This document shows, one piece after another, positions 35,870 through 44,556 of a DNA stretch of 64,000 nt (position 1 is the stretch's first letter; every line of letters starts with the position of its first letter). A program made the translations under genes and the position numbers. The notes below the pieces were generated by a model, which made no database searches, was not told the DNA's origin, and saw only the letters and a list, made by a program, of their open reading frames with translations. This DNA is from Oryzisolibacter propanilivorax (GTDB lineage Bacteria; Pseudomonadota; Gammaproteobacteria; Burkholderiales; Burkholderiaceae_C), in contig NZ_FNHP01000012.1 in NCBI RefSeq assembly GCF_900103645.1, positions 27,584 through 91,583 of the forward strand, in the 5' to 3' direction.

Positions 35870-37215
35870 ACACCGCCACCACGACCCCTACGACCACCAC
35901 CTACACGCTGGACGCGGGTTATTTCGCCCGGCGCACCTGGCTGGACTGGCTGTTCGCGCTGCTCGTGGCCGCCGGCGGGCTGTTCGCGCTGCAGCGCTAC
36001 GGCGCGCACATGGACGTGTACGAGAAGGGCATCCTGCTGGCGTCCATCCCCGCCGGCGTGTGGCTGGGCTGGTTCTGGCGGCCGCTGATGTGGCTGATGC
36101 TGGCGGTGGCGGTGCTGTCGCTCGGCGCCATCGGGCTGTACCAGGACGGTGACGCGGGCGGCAACCTGGCGCGCGCCGACAGCGTGTTCCTGCTGAAATA
36201 CTTCCTGTCGAGTCAGTCGGCCATCCTGTGGATGAGCATGCTGTTCTTCATGAGCACGGCGTTCTACTGGATCGGCATGTTCGCCGGCGGCGAGCAGCAG
36301 ACCTTCATGCGCATCGGCTCGCGCGTGGCCTGGGTGGCCATCGGCCTGGCGCTGATCGGCACCATGGTGCGCTGGTATGAGAGCTACCAGATCGCCCCCG
36401 ACATCGGCCACATCCCGGTCAGCAACCTGTACGAAGTGTTCGTCATGTTCTGCTGGATGACGGCGCTGTTCTACCTGTACTACGAGGAGCAGTACGCCAC
36501 GCGCGCGCTGGGCGGCTTCGTGATGCTGGTGGTGAGCGCCGCCGTGGGCTTCCTGCTGTGGTACACGGTGGTGCGCGAGGCGCACGAGATCCAGCCGCTG
36601 GTGCCGGCGCTGAAGAGCTGGTGGATGAAGCTGCACGTGCCGGCCAACTTCATCGGCTACGGCACCTTCGCGCTGGCCGCCATGGTGGCGTTCGCCTACC
36701 TGATCAAGCAGCAGGCCACCGAGACGCGCTGGTGGAAGCTGGCGCCGCTGTGGCTGCTGGGCATCGTGCTGTGCTTCGAGCCCCTGGCCTTCCGCCAGGA
36801 GGTGGCCACGGGCAGCAGCTACTGGATGGTGTACTTCGGCGTTTCGGCGCTGATCGTCGGCGGCATTTTGCTGGCGCGGCGGCGCATCGCCGCGCAGCTG
36901 CCTGACCTGACGGTGCTGGACGACGTGATGTACAAGTCCATCGCCGTGGGATTTGCCTTCTTCACCATCGCCACCGTGCTCGGCGCGCTGTGGGCCGCCG
37001 AGGCCTGGGGCGGCTACTGGAGCTGGGACCCGAAGGAGACCTGGGCGCTGATCGTCTGGCTGAACTACGCGGCCTGGCTGCACATGCGCCTGATGAAGGG
37101 CCTGCGCGGCACCATGTCGGCCTGGTGGGCACTGGGCGGGCTGGCGGTGACGACGTTTGCCTTCCTGGGCGTGAACATGTTCCTGAGCGGGCTGCACAGC
37201 TACGGCACGCTATAA
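35866..37215 (+). CDS. ccsA: c-type cytochrome biogenesis protein CcsA/CcsB
   Basis: Haem-handling partner of ResB. The 449-residue membrane protein has about eight helices and the tryptophan-rich haem-binding WWD motif in WGGYWSWDPKETWALIVWLN. Conserved histidines flank it, for example in LHVPANFIGYG and LNYAAWLHMRL, as in the family. It is co-translated with resB. The final codons and stop (TL, TAA) fall inside an intergenic repeat copy. Some databases call this protein CcsB; the function is the same. Confidence 0.95.
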   Translation: MNTATTTPTTTTYTLDAGYFARRTWLDWLFALLVAAGGLFALQRYGAHMDVYEKGILLASIPAGVWLGWFWRPLMWLMLAVAVLSLGAIGLYQDGDAGGNLARADSVFLLKYFLSSQSAILWMSMLFFMSTAFYWIGMFAGGEQQTFMRIGSRVAWVAIGLALIGTMVRWYESYQIAPDIGHIPVSNLYEVFVMFCWMTALFYLYYEEQYATRALGGFVMLVVSAAVGFLLWYTVVREAHEIQPLVPALKSWWMKLHVPANFIGYGTFALAAMVAFAYLIKQQATETRWWKLAPLWLLGIVLCFEPLAFRQEVATGSSYWMVYFGVSALIVGGILLARRRIAAQLPDLTVLDDVMYKSIAVGFAFFTIATVLGALWAAEAWGGYWSWDPKETWALIVWLNYAAWLHMRLMKGLRGTMSAWWALGGLAVTTFAFLGVNMFLSGLHSYGTL

Positions 37216-37264
37216 AAAAATAGCTGCAAGCCCATGCGGATCATGGGCTGAGTGGCATTTTGGC
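37209..37264. repeat. intergenic repeat copy at the 3' end of ccsA
   Basis: Complete copy with two hairpins: GCTATAAAAAAATAGC, and AGCCCATGCGGATCATGGGC, then TGAGTGGCATTTTGGC. The first arm supplies the ccsA stop codon. This is the best-formed copy in the window and could act as a transcript end. Confidence 0.8.
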
Positions 37265-37382
37265 GCTTGTTATTCCAAGTGCCATCGCAGCAGCGGCAGC
37301 GCGGCGCATGGGACGTATTTCCGAGCGCCTGCAAAGGGCGGCGGGGCTGCGGCAGACTGGCCGTCTGTCCCCGGAGACCGCC

Positions 37383-38390
37383 ATGCTGATCCACACCCGA
37401 CACGACCCTGAATCCACCCCCGCCGCCAGCGAGATTACCCCGCGCGGCATGTACGACGGCCGCCGCGCGCTGCTGCGCCAGCTGGCCGGCGGCACGGCTG
37501 GCGCGGCGCTGGCCACCTGGGCCGGGCGCAGCGCGCTGGCGGCCGATACGGCCCTGGTCACCCCGCCCGGCAAGCTGGCCGCGCTGCCCGCGCGCCGCTC
37601 GGCCGTGACCGGCGCGATGACCATGGAGAAGGTCACCGACTATGCGGACGCCACCACGTACAACAATTTCTACGAGTTCGGCACCGACAAGAGCGACCCG
37701 GCGCGCTACGCCGCCACGCTCAAGCCCCGCCCCTGGACCGTGGCCGTGGAGGGACTGGTGAACAAGCCGCGCACCTTCGACCTGGACGAGCTGCTGAAGC
37801 TCTCGCCGCAGGAGGAGCGCATTTACCGCCTGCGCTGCGTCGAGGGCTGGTCCATGGTCATCCCCTGGGTCGGCTATTCGCTGGCCGAGCTCATCAAGCG
37901 TGTCGAGCCCCAGGGCAGCGCGAAGTATGTCGAGTTCGTCACCCTGGCCGACAAGGCGCGCATGCCCGGCGTCGGCTCGCGCGTGCTGGACTGGCCGTAC
38001 ACCGAGGGCCTGCGCCTGGACGAGGCGATGCACCCGCTGACCCTGCTGGCCTTCGGCATGTACGGCGAGGTGCTGCCGAACCAGAACGGCGCGCCGGTGC
38101 GCCTGGTGGTGCCGTGGAAGTACGGCTTCAAGAGCGCCAAGAGCATCGTGAAGATCCGCTTCACCGACAAGGAGCCCGGCACCGCCTGGAACAAGGCGGC
38201 GAAGAACGAATACGGCTTCTATTCCAACGTGAACCCGGATGTGGACCACCCGCGCTGGAGCCAGGCCACCGAGCGGCGCATCGGCGAGGGCGGGCTGTTC
38301 GCCAAGCGGCGCAAGACGCTCCCGTTCAACGGCTACGAGGCGCAGGTCGGCCAGCTGTACGCCGGCATGGACCTGAAGAAGTTTTTCTGA
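37383..38390 (+). CDS. msrP: protein-methionine-sulfoxide reductase, molybdopterin subunit MsrP
   Basis: Repairs oxidised methionines in periplasmic proteins, taking electrons from MsrQ. The 335-residue precursor has a twin-arginine signal ([20 protein letters not shown], cleaved after ALAA). It carries the molybdenum-ligating Cys in [28 protein letters not shown] and the C-terminal [10 protein letters not shown], all characteristic of MsrP (YedY). The ATG at 37383 gives a normal N-terminus. It is co-translated with msrQ (shared base). The region 37265-37382 shows no other feature. Confidence 0.96.
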   Translation: MLIHTRHDPESTPAASEITPRGMYDGRRALLRQLAGGTAGAALATWAGRSALAADTALVTPPGKLAALPARRSAVTGAMTMEKVTDYADATTYNNFYEFGTDKSDPARYAATLKPRPWTVAVEGLVNKPRTFDLDELLKLSPQEERIYRLRCVEGWSMVIPWVGYSLAELIKRVEPQGSAKYVEFVTLADKARMPGVGSRVLDWPYTEGLRLDEAMHPLTLLAFGMYGEVLPNQNGAPVRLVVPWKYGFKSAKSIVKIRFTDKEPGTAWNKAAKNEYGFYSNVNPDVDHPRWSQATERRIGEGGLFAKRRKTLPFNGYEAQVGQLYAGMDLKKFF

Positions 38391-39073
38391 TGGCGGCGCG
38401 CGAGGGGACCTTGCCGCCAGCCGCGCCCGGCCGGTCGCGCGCGGCGCAGAAGGCGCCGCCGCGCGGCGGCTGGCTGCTCAAGGCCTGGGCCAAGCCGCTG
38501 GTCTTCACGCTGTGCCTGCTGCCGCTGGCCTGGCTGGTCTGGGGTGCCGCCGCCGACCGGCTGGGCGCGAACCCGGCCGAGGCGCTGATCCGCGCGCTGG
38601 GCGACTGGACGCTGCGCGGGCTGTGCCTGACGCTGGCCATCACCCCGGCGCGGCTGGCCCTGGGCCTCACGCCGCTGGCGCGCTACCGGCGCATGCTGGG
38701 GCTGTTCACCTTCTTCTACGCGCTGCTGCACCTGCTGGCCTATGCCGTGTTCGACATGGGGCTGGACGTGGGCGAGATCGCGCGCGACGTGGCCAAGCGG
38801 CCGTTCATCCTGGTCGGCATGGCAGCATTCGCCATCCTGCTGGTCCTGGCCGCCACGTCATTCAACCGCGCCATGCGCTGGCTGGGCGGCAAGCGCTGGC
38901 AGCGGCTGCACCGCAGCGTGTACGCCGTGGCGGGGCTGGCCATCCTGCACTTCTGGTGGATGCGCGCGGGCAAAAACAACTTCGCCGAGGTCTGGGTGTA
39001 TGGCGCCATCCTGGCGGCGCTGCTGGGCGCGCGGGTGCTGCTGAACCGGCGCAGGCAGCTATCAAAAAAGTAG
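38390..39073 (+). CDS. msrQ: protein-methionine-sulfoxide reductase haem-binding subunit MsrQ
   Basis: Inner-membrane b-type cytochrome that passes electrons from the quinone pool to MsrP. The 227-residue protein has six membrane helices, with haem-ligating histidines likely in FYALLHLLAY, RLHRSVYAVAGLAILHFWW. A family-typical GLTPLARYRRMLGL is present. The N-terminal 30 residues are an unusual Ala/Arg-rich extension. The last residues (QLSKK) and the stop are encoded by the arm of an intergenic repeat, so the natural C-terminus has probably been altered by it. Confidence 0.94.
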   Translation: MAAREGTLPPAAPGRSRAAQKAPPRGGWLLKAWAKPLVFTLCLLPLAWLVWGAAADRLGANPAEALIRALGDWTLRGLCLTLAITPARLALGLTPLARYRRMLGLFTFFYALLHLLAYAVFDMGLDVGEIARDVAKRPFILVGMAAFAILLVLAATSFNRAMRWLGGKRWQRLHRSVYAVAGLAILHFWWMRAGKNNFAEVWVYGAILAALLGARVLLNRRRQLSKK

Positions 39074-39114
39074 CTAAAGGCCATTTGTATATATGGGCTG
39101 AAGGCAATTTTGGC
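39057..39114. repeat. intergenic repeat copy overlapping the 3' end of msrQ
   Basis: AGCTATCAAAAAAGTAGCT forms one hairpin and AAGGCCATTTGTATATATGG with GCTGAAGGCAATTTTGGC completes the copy. The first arm encodes the last four codons and stop of msrQ. Confidence 0.75.
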
Positions 39115-39121
39115 TGTAAAT

Positions 39122-39949
39122 TCAGCCGTTCACCGCCTTCAGCGCCGGGCGCATCTGGCGCGTCACCGGGTCGATGTGCGCGGTGGGCACCTGGTAGGCG
39201 CGCTCGTCGAACAGGTCCACGCCGCAGGCCAAGCCGTCCAGCCAGTCGTACAGCTGGCCGATGGCCCGGCCCATCAGGGGCGCGCCGTGCTGCGGCACGA
39301 TCATCGCCACGTCGAGCTGGCGCGCCATGCGCGTCCACAGCCGCAGGATCTTGTTGCTGACCATGTAGCGGCGGTGAAAGCCTTCCATGCGCGGGATGTG
39401 GTCCTTCAGCTCGGTCACCGGCACGCGCGCCTCGGCGCCGCTGGTCATGGACACGCCCAGGTCGCCGGTGAACAGGATGCGGCTGACCGGGTCGTAGAAG
39501 TGGAAGTTGCCCTCGGAGTGCATGAAGTGCGCCGGCAGCACCACCAGCTCGTGCCGGCCCAGCGGCAGGTGGCCGCCGCCGTCGGGCACGGCGATGATGC
39601 GGCCCTCGGTCTTGCCGGCCTTGGTGAAGTGCGGCACGAAGCGCTCCCACACCCGCGAGATGACCAGCTGCGCGCTGGTGCTGGTCAGCCAGCGGTCGAG
39701 CGCGGCAATGATGTCCGGATCGGCGTGCGAGGCGATCAGGTAGGACAGCTTTTGCGGCGGGAAATGCCGCGTCATGCCCATGAACAGCTCGTTGTAGGCC
39801 AGCGTGCCGCCCGGGTCGATGATGGCGCCGGTGTCGCCATCGACGATCAGGAACTGGTTTGCCTGCACCGCTTGGCCATCTTCCTCGACCAGGTCGGTGA
39901 ACATCAGGCAGGCATGCTGGCGGTCGCGGTACAGCTCCAGGGGTTCCAT
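39122..39949 (-). CDS. metallo-beta-lactamase-fold protein, flavodiiron (ODP) type
   Basis: A 275-residue soluble protein resembling the oxygen-binding di-iron domain of flavodiiron proteins but without a flavodoxin domain. The metal ligands are visible: HADPD (the family has H-x-E/D-x-D instead of the lactamase HxHxDH), His in PAHFMHSEGNF, Asp in LFTGDLGVS, and His in PQHGAP. The ATG at 39949 is chosen; an in-frame GTG at 39970 would add MPERPAL. It lies 69 bases downstream of lysA on the same strand. The reaction (oxygen, NO or sulfur chemistry) is unknown. Confidence 0.8.
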   Translation of the reverse strand: MEPLELYRDRQHACLMFTDLVEEDGQAVQANQFLIVDGDTGAIIDPGGTLAYNELFMGMTRHFPPQKLSYLIASHADPDIIAALDRWLTSTSAQLVISRVWERFVPHFTKAGKTEGRIIAVPDGGGHLPLGRHELVVLPAHFMHSEGNFHFYDPVSRILFTGDLGVSMTSGAEARVPVTELKDHIPRMEGFHRRYMVSNKILRLWTRMARQLDVAMIVPQHGAPLMGRAIGQLYDWLDGLACGVDLFDERAYQVPTAHIDPVTRQMRPALKAVNG

Positions 39950-40018
39950 GAGGGCAGGTCTTTCAGGCACGAAAACCTGAATAGTAGTGCTGCCGCCAGG
40001 GTTATGGCTTGATGCCAG

Positions 40019-41311
40019 TCAAGGGTGCGTTGCGGGCAGGCGCTCATTGCGCAGCAGATCGGCAACGGATTCGCGGTTGCGGATGATCTCGGCATGGCTG
40101 CCGCTCACCAGCACCTCGGCCGGGCGCGGGCGGCTGTTGTAGGTACTGCCCATGGCGCTGCAATAGGCGCCGGTGGACAGCACCGCCAGCAGGTCGCCGG
40201 CGGCGACCGCCAGGTCACGGTCGCGGCCGAGCCAGTCGCCGCTCTCGCACACCGGACCGACCACGTCATAGACGGCGTGCCCACGACCCTCGGGCACATG
40301 CTCCAGCGGCACGATGGCGTGGTACGCCTGATACATGGCCGGACGCGGCAGGTCGTTCATGGCAGCGTCTACCACACAGAAATTCTTCTGCTCGCCGGGC
40401 TTGAGGTACAGCACTTCGGTCAGGCACACGCCGGCATTGCCCACCAGCGAACGGCCCGGCTCGATCATCAGCTGGCGGTCGCCGTAGCCGCGTGCGTCCA
40501 GGCGCGCCAGCAGCTTGGCCCACAGGGCATCGGCCGCGGGCGGGGTGTCGCCGTTGTAGTCGATGCCCAGGCCGCCACCGAAGTCGATGTGGTGGATGGC
40601 GATGCCGGCGGCCTCCACGGCGGCCACCAGGTCCAGCATGCGCTCCAGCGCATCCAGGAACGGCGTCTCTTCGGTGATCTGCGAGCCGATGTGGCAGTCG
40701 ATGCCGACCACGCGCAGACCCGGCAGGCTGGACGCGCGCTGGTAGGTGGCCAGGGTGCGTTCGTGCGCGATGCCGAACTTGTTGCCCTTCAGGCCGGTGG
40801 AGATGTAGGGGTGCGTCTTGGGGTCGACGTTGGGGTTGACGCGGATGCTGACCGGCGCGCGCAGGCCCATCGAGGCGGCGACCTCGCTGAGCACTTCCAG
40901 CTCGGCCTCGCTCTCGACGTTGAAGCAGCCGATGCCGGCCTCCAGCGCCTGGCGCATCTCGGTGCGCGTCTTGCCCACGCCCGAGAAGATGACCTTGGCC
41001 GGGTCGCCGCCAGCGGCCAGCACGCGCGCCAGCTCGCCGCCCGAGACGATGTCGAAGCCGCAGCCGTGCGCCGCGAACAGCTGCAGCACCGCCAGCGACG
41101 AATTGGCCTTCATGGCGTAGCAGATCTGCACGCGCCGGCCGGCGAAGCCGCGCTGGTAGGCGGCCAGGGCATCCAGCATGGCGCCGCTCGAATAGACGTA
41201 CAGCGGCGTGCCGTGCTCGCGCGCCAGGTCGGCCAGCTGGCAGTCTTCCAGGTACAGCGATTCCTCGCGATAGTGCAGTTGCGGCTGGCCGGGCAGGGGG
41301 TTGGGAATCAT
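40019..41311 (-). CDS. lysA: diaminopimelate decarboxylase
   Basis: Last step of lysine synthesis, converting meso-diaminopimelate to L-lysine with pyridoxal phosphate. The 430-residue protein has the PLP lysine in QICYAMKANSSLAVLQ, GIDCHIGSQITEETPF, the phosphate-binding HHIDFGGGLGIDY, EPGRSLVGNAG, and the catalytic Cys in VGPVCESGDWLG. The start overlaps the stop of the small lipoprotein gene lptM, the usual order in this group. Confidence 0.97.
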   Translation of the reverse strand: MIPNPLPGQPQLHYREESLYLEDCQLADLAREHGTPLYVYSSGAMLDALAAYQRGFAGRRVQICYAMKANSSLAVLQLFAAHGCGFDIVSGGELARVLAAGGDPAKVIFSGVGKTRTEMRQALEAGIGCFNVESEAELEVLSEVAASMGLRAPVSIRVNPNVDPKTHPYISTGLKGNKFGIAHERTLATYQRASSLPGLRVVGIDCHIGSQITEETPFLDALERMLDLVAAVEAAGIAIHHIDFGGGLGIDYNGDTPPAADALWAKLLARLDARGYGDRQLMIEPGRSLVGNAGVCLTEVLYLKPGEQKNFCVVDAAMNDLPRPAMYQAYHAIVPLEHVPEGRGHAVYDVVGPVCESGDWLGRDRDLAVAAGDLLAVLSTGAYCSAMGSTYNSRPRPAEVLVSGSHAEIIRNRESVADLLRNERLPATHP

Positions 41312-41526
41312 GGACGGGAGGTGGAGGGGGAGGAAAGCAGGGTCGCCGGATCAGGCGCCTTCGCGGAGGAGGGCACCGGGTTCAGCGTCTGGGGCAGGGT
41401 GGCGCGGGTCGCGGCAGCCGGGTCGGTGGGCAGATACAGCGGACCGCGCTGGCCGCAGCCGGAGATGAAGAGCACGGCCGCCACGCTGGCGAGGGTGCTG
41501 ACTAGAATGCGGCGGCCTTTGAACAT
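41308..41526 (-). CDS. lptM: LPS translocon maturation chaperone LptM (YifL-like lipoprotein)
   Basis: A 72-residue lipoprotein. It starts [20 protein letters not shown], has a lipobox ending ISGC, and the mature start GQRGPLYLP is the signature of LptM/YifL, which assists maturation of the LptDE outer-membrane translocon. It overlaps lysA by four bases. Only 15 bases separate its ATG from the divergent cyaY start. A TACAAT sequence on the minus strand (41538-41533) would put transcription start right at the ATG, so the mRNA may be leaderless; this is inference. Confidence 0.88.
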   Translation of the reverse strand: MFKGRRILVSTLASVAAVLFISGCGQRGPLYLPTDPAAATRATLPQTLNPVPSSAKAPDPATLLSSPSTSRP

Positions 41527-41541
41527 CTGCAAATTGTAGTA

Positions 41542-41880
41542 ATGACCGATCTGGACTTCATGGAACTTGCCGAGCAGCTGCTGCTGGCGGTGGAGCAGGG
41601 CTGCGACCGCATCAACGACGAGACCGACTGCGACCTGGACAGCCAGCGCAGCGGCGGCATGGTCACCATCGCTTTCCCCAACGGCAGCCAGATCATCGTG
41701 AACCTGCAAAAGCCCCTGCAGGAAGTCTGGCTGGCGGCACGCTCGGGCGGCTACCACTACCGCCACGACGGCAGCTGCTGGCGCGACACCAAAACCGGCA
41801 GCGAGTTCTTCGCCGACCTCGGCCGCAGCGCCAGCGAGCAGGCCGGGCAGCCCCTGCGCTTCGCGCCGCGGCAGGCCTGA
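41542..41880 (+). CDS. cyaY: iron-sulfur cluster assembly protein CyaY (frataxin)
   Basis: Bacterial frataxin that binds iron and modulates the IscS cluster-assembly machine. The 112-residue protein has an acidic N-terminal helix ([18 protein letters not shown]) and the family core [20 protein letters not shown], followed by [17 protein letters not shown] and [11 protein letters not shown]. It is divergent from lptM-lysA with a 15-bp gap. A possible -10 (TAGAAT, 41503-41508) lies inside the lptM coding region. Confidence 0.95.
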   Translation: MTDLDFMELAEQLLLAVEQGCDRINDETDCDLDSQRSGGMVTIAFPNGSQIIVNLQKPLQEVWLAARSGGYHYRHDGSCWRDTKTGSEFFADLGRSASEQAGQPLRFAPRQA

Positions 41881-41882
41881 GA

Positions 41883-41914
41883 GCCCGTCCCGGACGGGCG
41901 CCGCGCCGCCCGTC
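41883..41914. other. overlapping hairpins between cyaY and mrcA
   Basis: GCCCGTCC and GGACGGGC (41883-41899) can pair. GACGGGC also pairs with GCCCGTC (41908-41914), which includes part of the mrcA stop. The two hairpins exclude each other. There is no T run; a role in ending either convergent transcript is possible but unproven. Confidence 0.35.
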
Positions 41915-44312
41915 AGTTGCGGAACATGTCCAGGATGCGGTTGCGTTCCTCGGGCGGTGGCGGCGGCGGGGCAGCCGTCTGCGGGGCGTCGCTGCCGCGC
42001 GGCGCGGCCGACTCCAGTCCCACACTGGAGACGCCGCCGCTGCGCGCGTATTCGTCGTAGTACCACTCGCCGCTGACGTTGACCACGCCGGCCGGCACAA
42101 CCGGTTCGGCCACCGGCACGCCCTTGAGCGCCTTGTCCATGAAGCTGATCCAGATCGGCAGTGACAGGCCGCCGCCGGTCTCGCGGCTGCCCAGGTTGCG
42201 CGGCGTGTCGTAGCCGATCCAGGTCACGGCAGCGATCGTGGGTTGAAAGCCGGCGAACCAGGCATCCACCGCATCGTTGGTGGTGCCGGTCTTGCCGTAC
42301 AGGTCGGGGCGCTTGAGGGTGGCCTGGGCGCGCGCGGCGGTGCCCGAGCGGGTCACCTCCTGCAGCAAGCTGTCCATGACGAAGGCGTTGCGCGCGTCGA
42401 TGGCGCGCGGGTTGTCTTCCAGCGCGGGCGGCTGGAAGTTGGACAGCACGCGCCCCTTGTGGTCGGTCACGCGAGTGATCAGGTAGGGATTGACGCGCAT
42501 GCCGCCGTTGGCGAACACCGAATACGCGGCCGCCATCTGCATCGGCGTGACCGAGCCAGCCCCCAGCGCCATGGTCAGGTAGGCCGGGTGCTTGTCGGCG
42601 TCGAAGCCGAAGCGCGACACCCACTGCTGCGCCGTCTTCGGCCCCACGGCCTGCAGCACGCGGATGGACACCAGGTTCTTGGAGCGTGCCAGGCCGGCGC
42701 GCATGGTCATGGGGCCGTCGTACCGGCCGTCATAGTTCTTCGGCTCCCAGGGCTGGCCGCCCGTCACGCCGGCGCTGAAGAACAGCGGCGCGTCGTTGAT
42801 CACCGTGGCCGGGGTGAAGCCTTTTTCCAGCGCCGCCGAATAGATGAAGGGCTTGAACGCCGAGCCCGGCTGGCGCCAGGCCTGGGTGACGTGGTTGAAC
42901 TTGTTCTTGTCGAAGTCGAAGCCGCCGACCAGCGCGCGGATGGCGCCCGAGCGCGGGTCGATGGCGACGAAGGCGCCCTCGACCTCGGGCAGTTGGGTGA
43001 TCTCCCAGGTCTTCTTGGGCGTCTGCACCACGCGGATCACCGCGCCACGGCGCAGCCGGATGTTGGGCGGCGCCTTGTCGGACAGGCCGGACTGCACGGG
43101 CTTGAGGCCCTCGCCGGTGATTTCCAGTTTCTCGCCGTCGGCGCGCGCGGCAATCACCTTCTTGGCCGAAGCTTCCAGCACCACGGCGGCGCGCACGTCG
43201 CCGTTGTCGGGGTGCGCGGCCAGGGCGTCGTCGATGGCGTCCTCGACCTCCGCCGCGGCCGTGGGCAGCTCCACGAAACGCTCGGGGCCGCGGTAGTGCT
43301 GGCGCCGCTCGTAATCCATGATGCCCTTGCGCAGCGCGTCGTAGGCAGTCTCCTGCTCGCCCGCGTTGAGCGTGGTGTAGACGTTCAGGCCGCGGGTATA
43401 GGCCTCGGCGCCGTACTGCGCGTAGATCAGCTGGCGCGCCATCTCGGCCACGTATTCGGCGTGGATGCGCGTGTTGCTGTCGCCGGGCGAGCGCAGGCGG
43501 ATGGGCTCGGCCTTGGCCTCGGCCGCCTGCGCGGCGGTGATGAAGCCGTTCTCCAGCATCCGGTCGATGATGTAGAGCTGGCGCACCCGCGCGCGGTTGG
43601 GGTTGCTGATCGGGTTGTAGGCCGACGGGGCCTTGGGCAGGCCGGCGAGCATGGCCGCCTCGGCGATGGTGATGTCCTTGAGCGGCTTGCCGTAGTAGGT
43701 CTCCGAGGCCGCCGCGAAGCCGTAGGCGCGGTTGCCCAGGTAGATCTGGTTCATGTAGATCTCGAGGATCTGGTTCTTGCTCAGCAGGTGCTCAAGCTTG
43801 AAGGTCAGCAGGATCTCGTAGATCTTGCGCGTGAAGGTCTTCTCCGAAGACAGATAGACATTGCGCGCCACCTGCATGGTGATGGTGGAGGCGCCCTGGC
43901 TCTTGACCCGGCCCAGGTTGGCGATGGCAGCGCGCAGCACGCCCTTGTAGTCCACGCCGCCGTGCTGGAAGAAGCGCGCGTCCTCGATGGCCAGCACGGC
44001 ATTGGTCATGACCGGCGGAATTTCCTCGATCGGCGTCAGGTTGCGCCGCTCCTCGCCGAACTCGCCCAGCAACGCGCCCTCCTGTGAATACACGCGCATC
44101 GGCAGCTTGGGCTTGTAGTCCGCCAGCTCCGAGATGTCGGGCAGGTTGGGGTACGCCATGGCCAGTCCCAGCGCCACGGCCATGGCACCGGCCGCCGCCG
44201 CCGCCACCCCCAGGCCGGCGATCCACGCCAGCGTGAGAAATACCAGGCGCAGCCAGCGCGGCAGGCCCGGAGCGGGTGGGGCGGCTTTCTTTTTTTCGGG
44301 AGATTGGGTCAT
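41913..44312 (-). CDS. mrcA: penicillin-binding protein 1A
   Basis: Bifunctional peptidoglycan synthase of 799 residues anchored in the inner membrane. After one N-terminal helix comes the glycosyltransferase domain with the catalytic Glu in IEDARFFQHGGVDYKG and QGASTITMQVARN. The PBP1A OB-like insert follows near residues 310-420. The transpeptidase has the nucleophile motif PGSAFKPFIY (SxxK), the SxN motif in ARSKNLVS, and YGKTGTTNDAVDAWF. The C-terminus is Pro-rich. It is divergent from pilM, a widely conserved arrangement. A TATAAT on the minus strand at 44344-44339 may be its -10. The rest of the 244-bp gap shows nothing else I can name. Confidence 0.96.
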   Translation of the reverse strand: MTQSPEKKKAAPPAPGLPRWLRLVFLTLAWIAGLGVAAAAAGAMAVALGLAMAYPNLPDISELADYKPKLPMRVYSQEGALLGEFGEERRNLTPIEEIPPVMTNAVLAIEDARFFQHGGVDYKGVLRAAIANLGRVKSQGASTITMQVARNVYLSSEKTFTRKIYEILLTFKLEHLLSKNQILEIYMNQIYLGNRAYGFAAASETYYGKPLKDITIAEAAMLAGLPKAPSAYNPISNPNRARVRQLYIIDRMLENGFITAAQAAEAKAEPIRLRSPGDSNTRIHAEYVAEMARQLIYAQYGAEAYTRGLNVYTTLNAGEQETAYDALRKGIMDYERRQHYRGPERFVELPTAAAEVEDAIDDALAAHPDNGDVRAAVVLEASAKKVIAARADGEKLEITGEGLKPVQSGLSDKAPPNIRLRRGAVIRVVQTPKKTWEITQLPEVEGAFVAIDPRSGAIRALVGGFDFDKNKFNHVTQAWRQPGSAFKPFIYSAALEKGFTPATVINDAPLFFSAGVTGGQPWEPKNYDGRYDGPMTMRAGLARSKNLVSIRVLQAVGPKTAQQWVSRFGFDADKHPAYLTMALGAGSVTPMQMAAAYSVFANGGMRVNPYLITRVTDHKGRVLSNFQPPALEDNPRAIDARNAFVMDSLLQEVTRSGTAARAQATLKRPDLYGKTGTTNDAVDAWFAGFQPTIAAVTWIGYDTPRNLGSRETGGGLSLPIWISFMDKALKGVPVAEPVVPAGVVNVSGEWYYDEYARSGGVSSVGLESAAPRGSDAPQTAAPPPPPPEERNRILDMFRN

Positions 44313-44556
44313 AAGGCTGGGCTCGAGGCGAACCGCGCATTATAAAAATCCACCCTTTGTCTGGCCTGTGAGCGTTCGTACGGCCTTTGCGCCGCAGGGG
44401 ATGGTCTGCGGGAAGCCGTTGTCACAGGCGTCTGCTTTTGGCAACGCCGGGTTTGCCGAGCCCGGGGTCAAGGTCCGGGACGAATATCCTTGCTGCTAGC
44501 ATCGACCGCCAAATCTGGTTGCTCGTCTGCAAAAAAAGTTACACAAGGGGGCGCTC

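Noticed and set aside
44440..44465. Possible sigma-54 promoter before pilM (TGGCAACGCCGGGTTTGCC)
   Set aside because: The GG and GC are 13 bases apart instead of 10, which sigma-54 does not tolerate.
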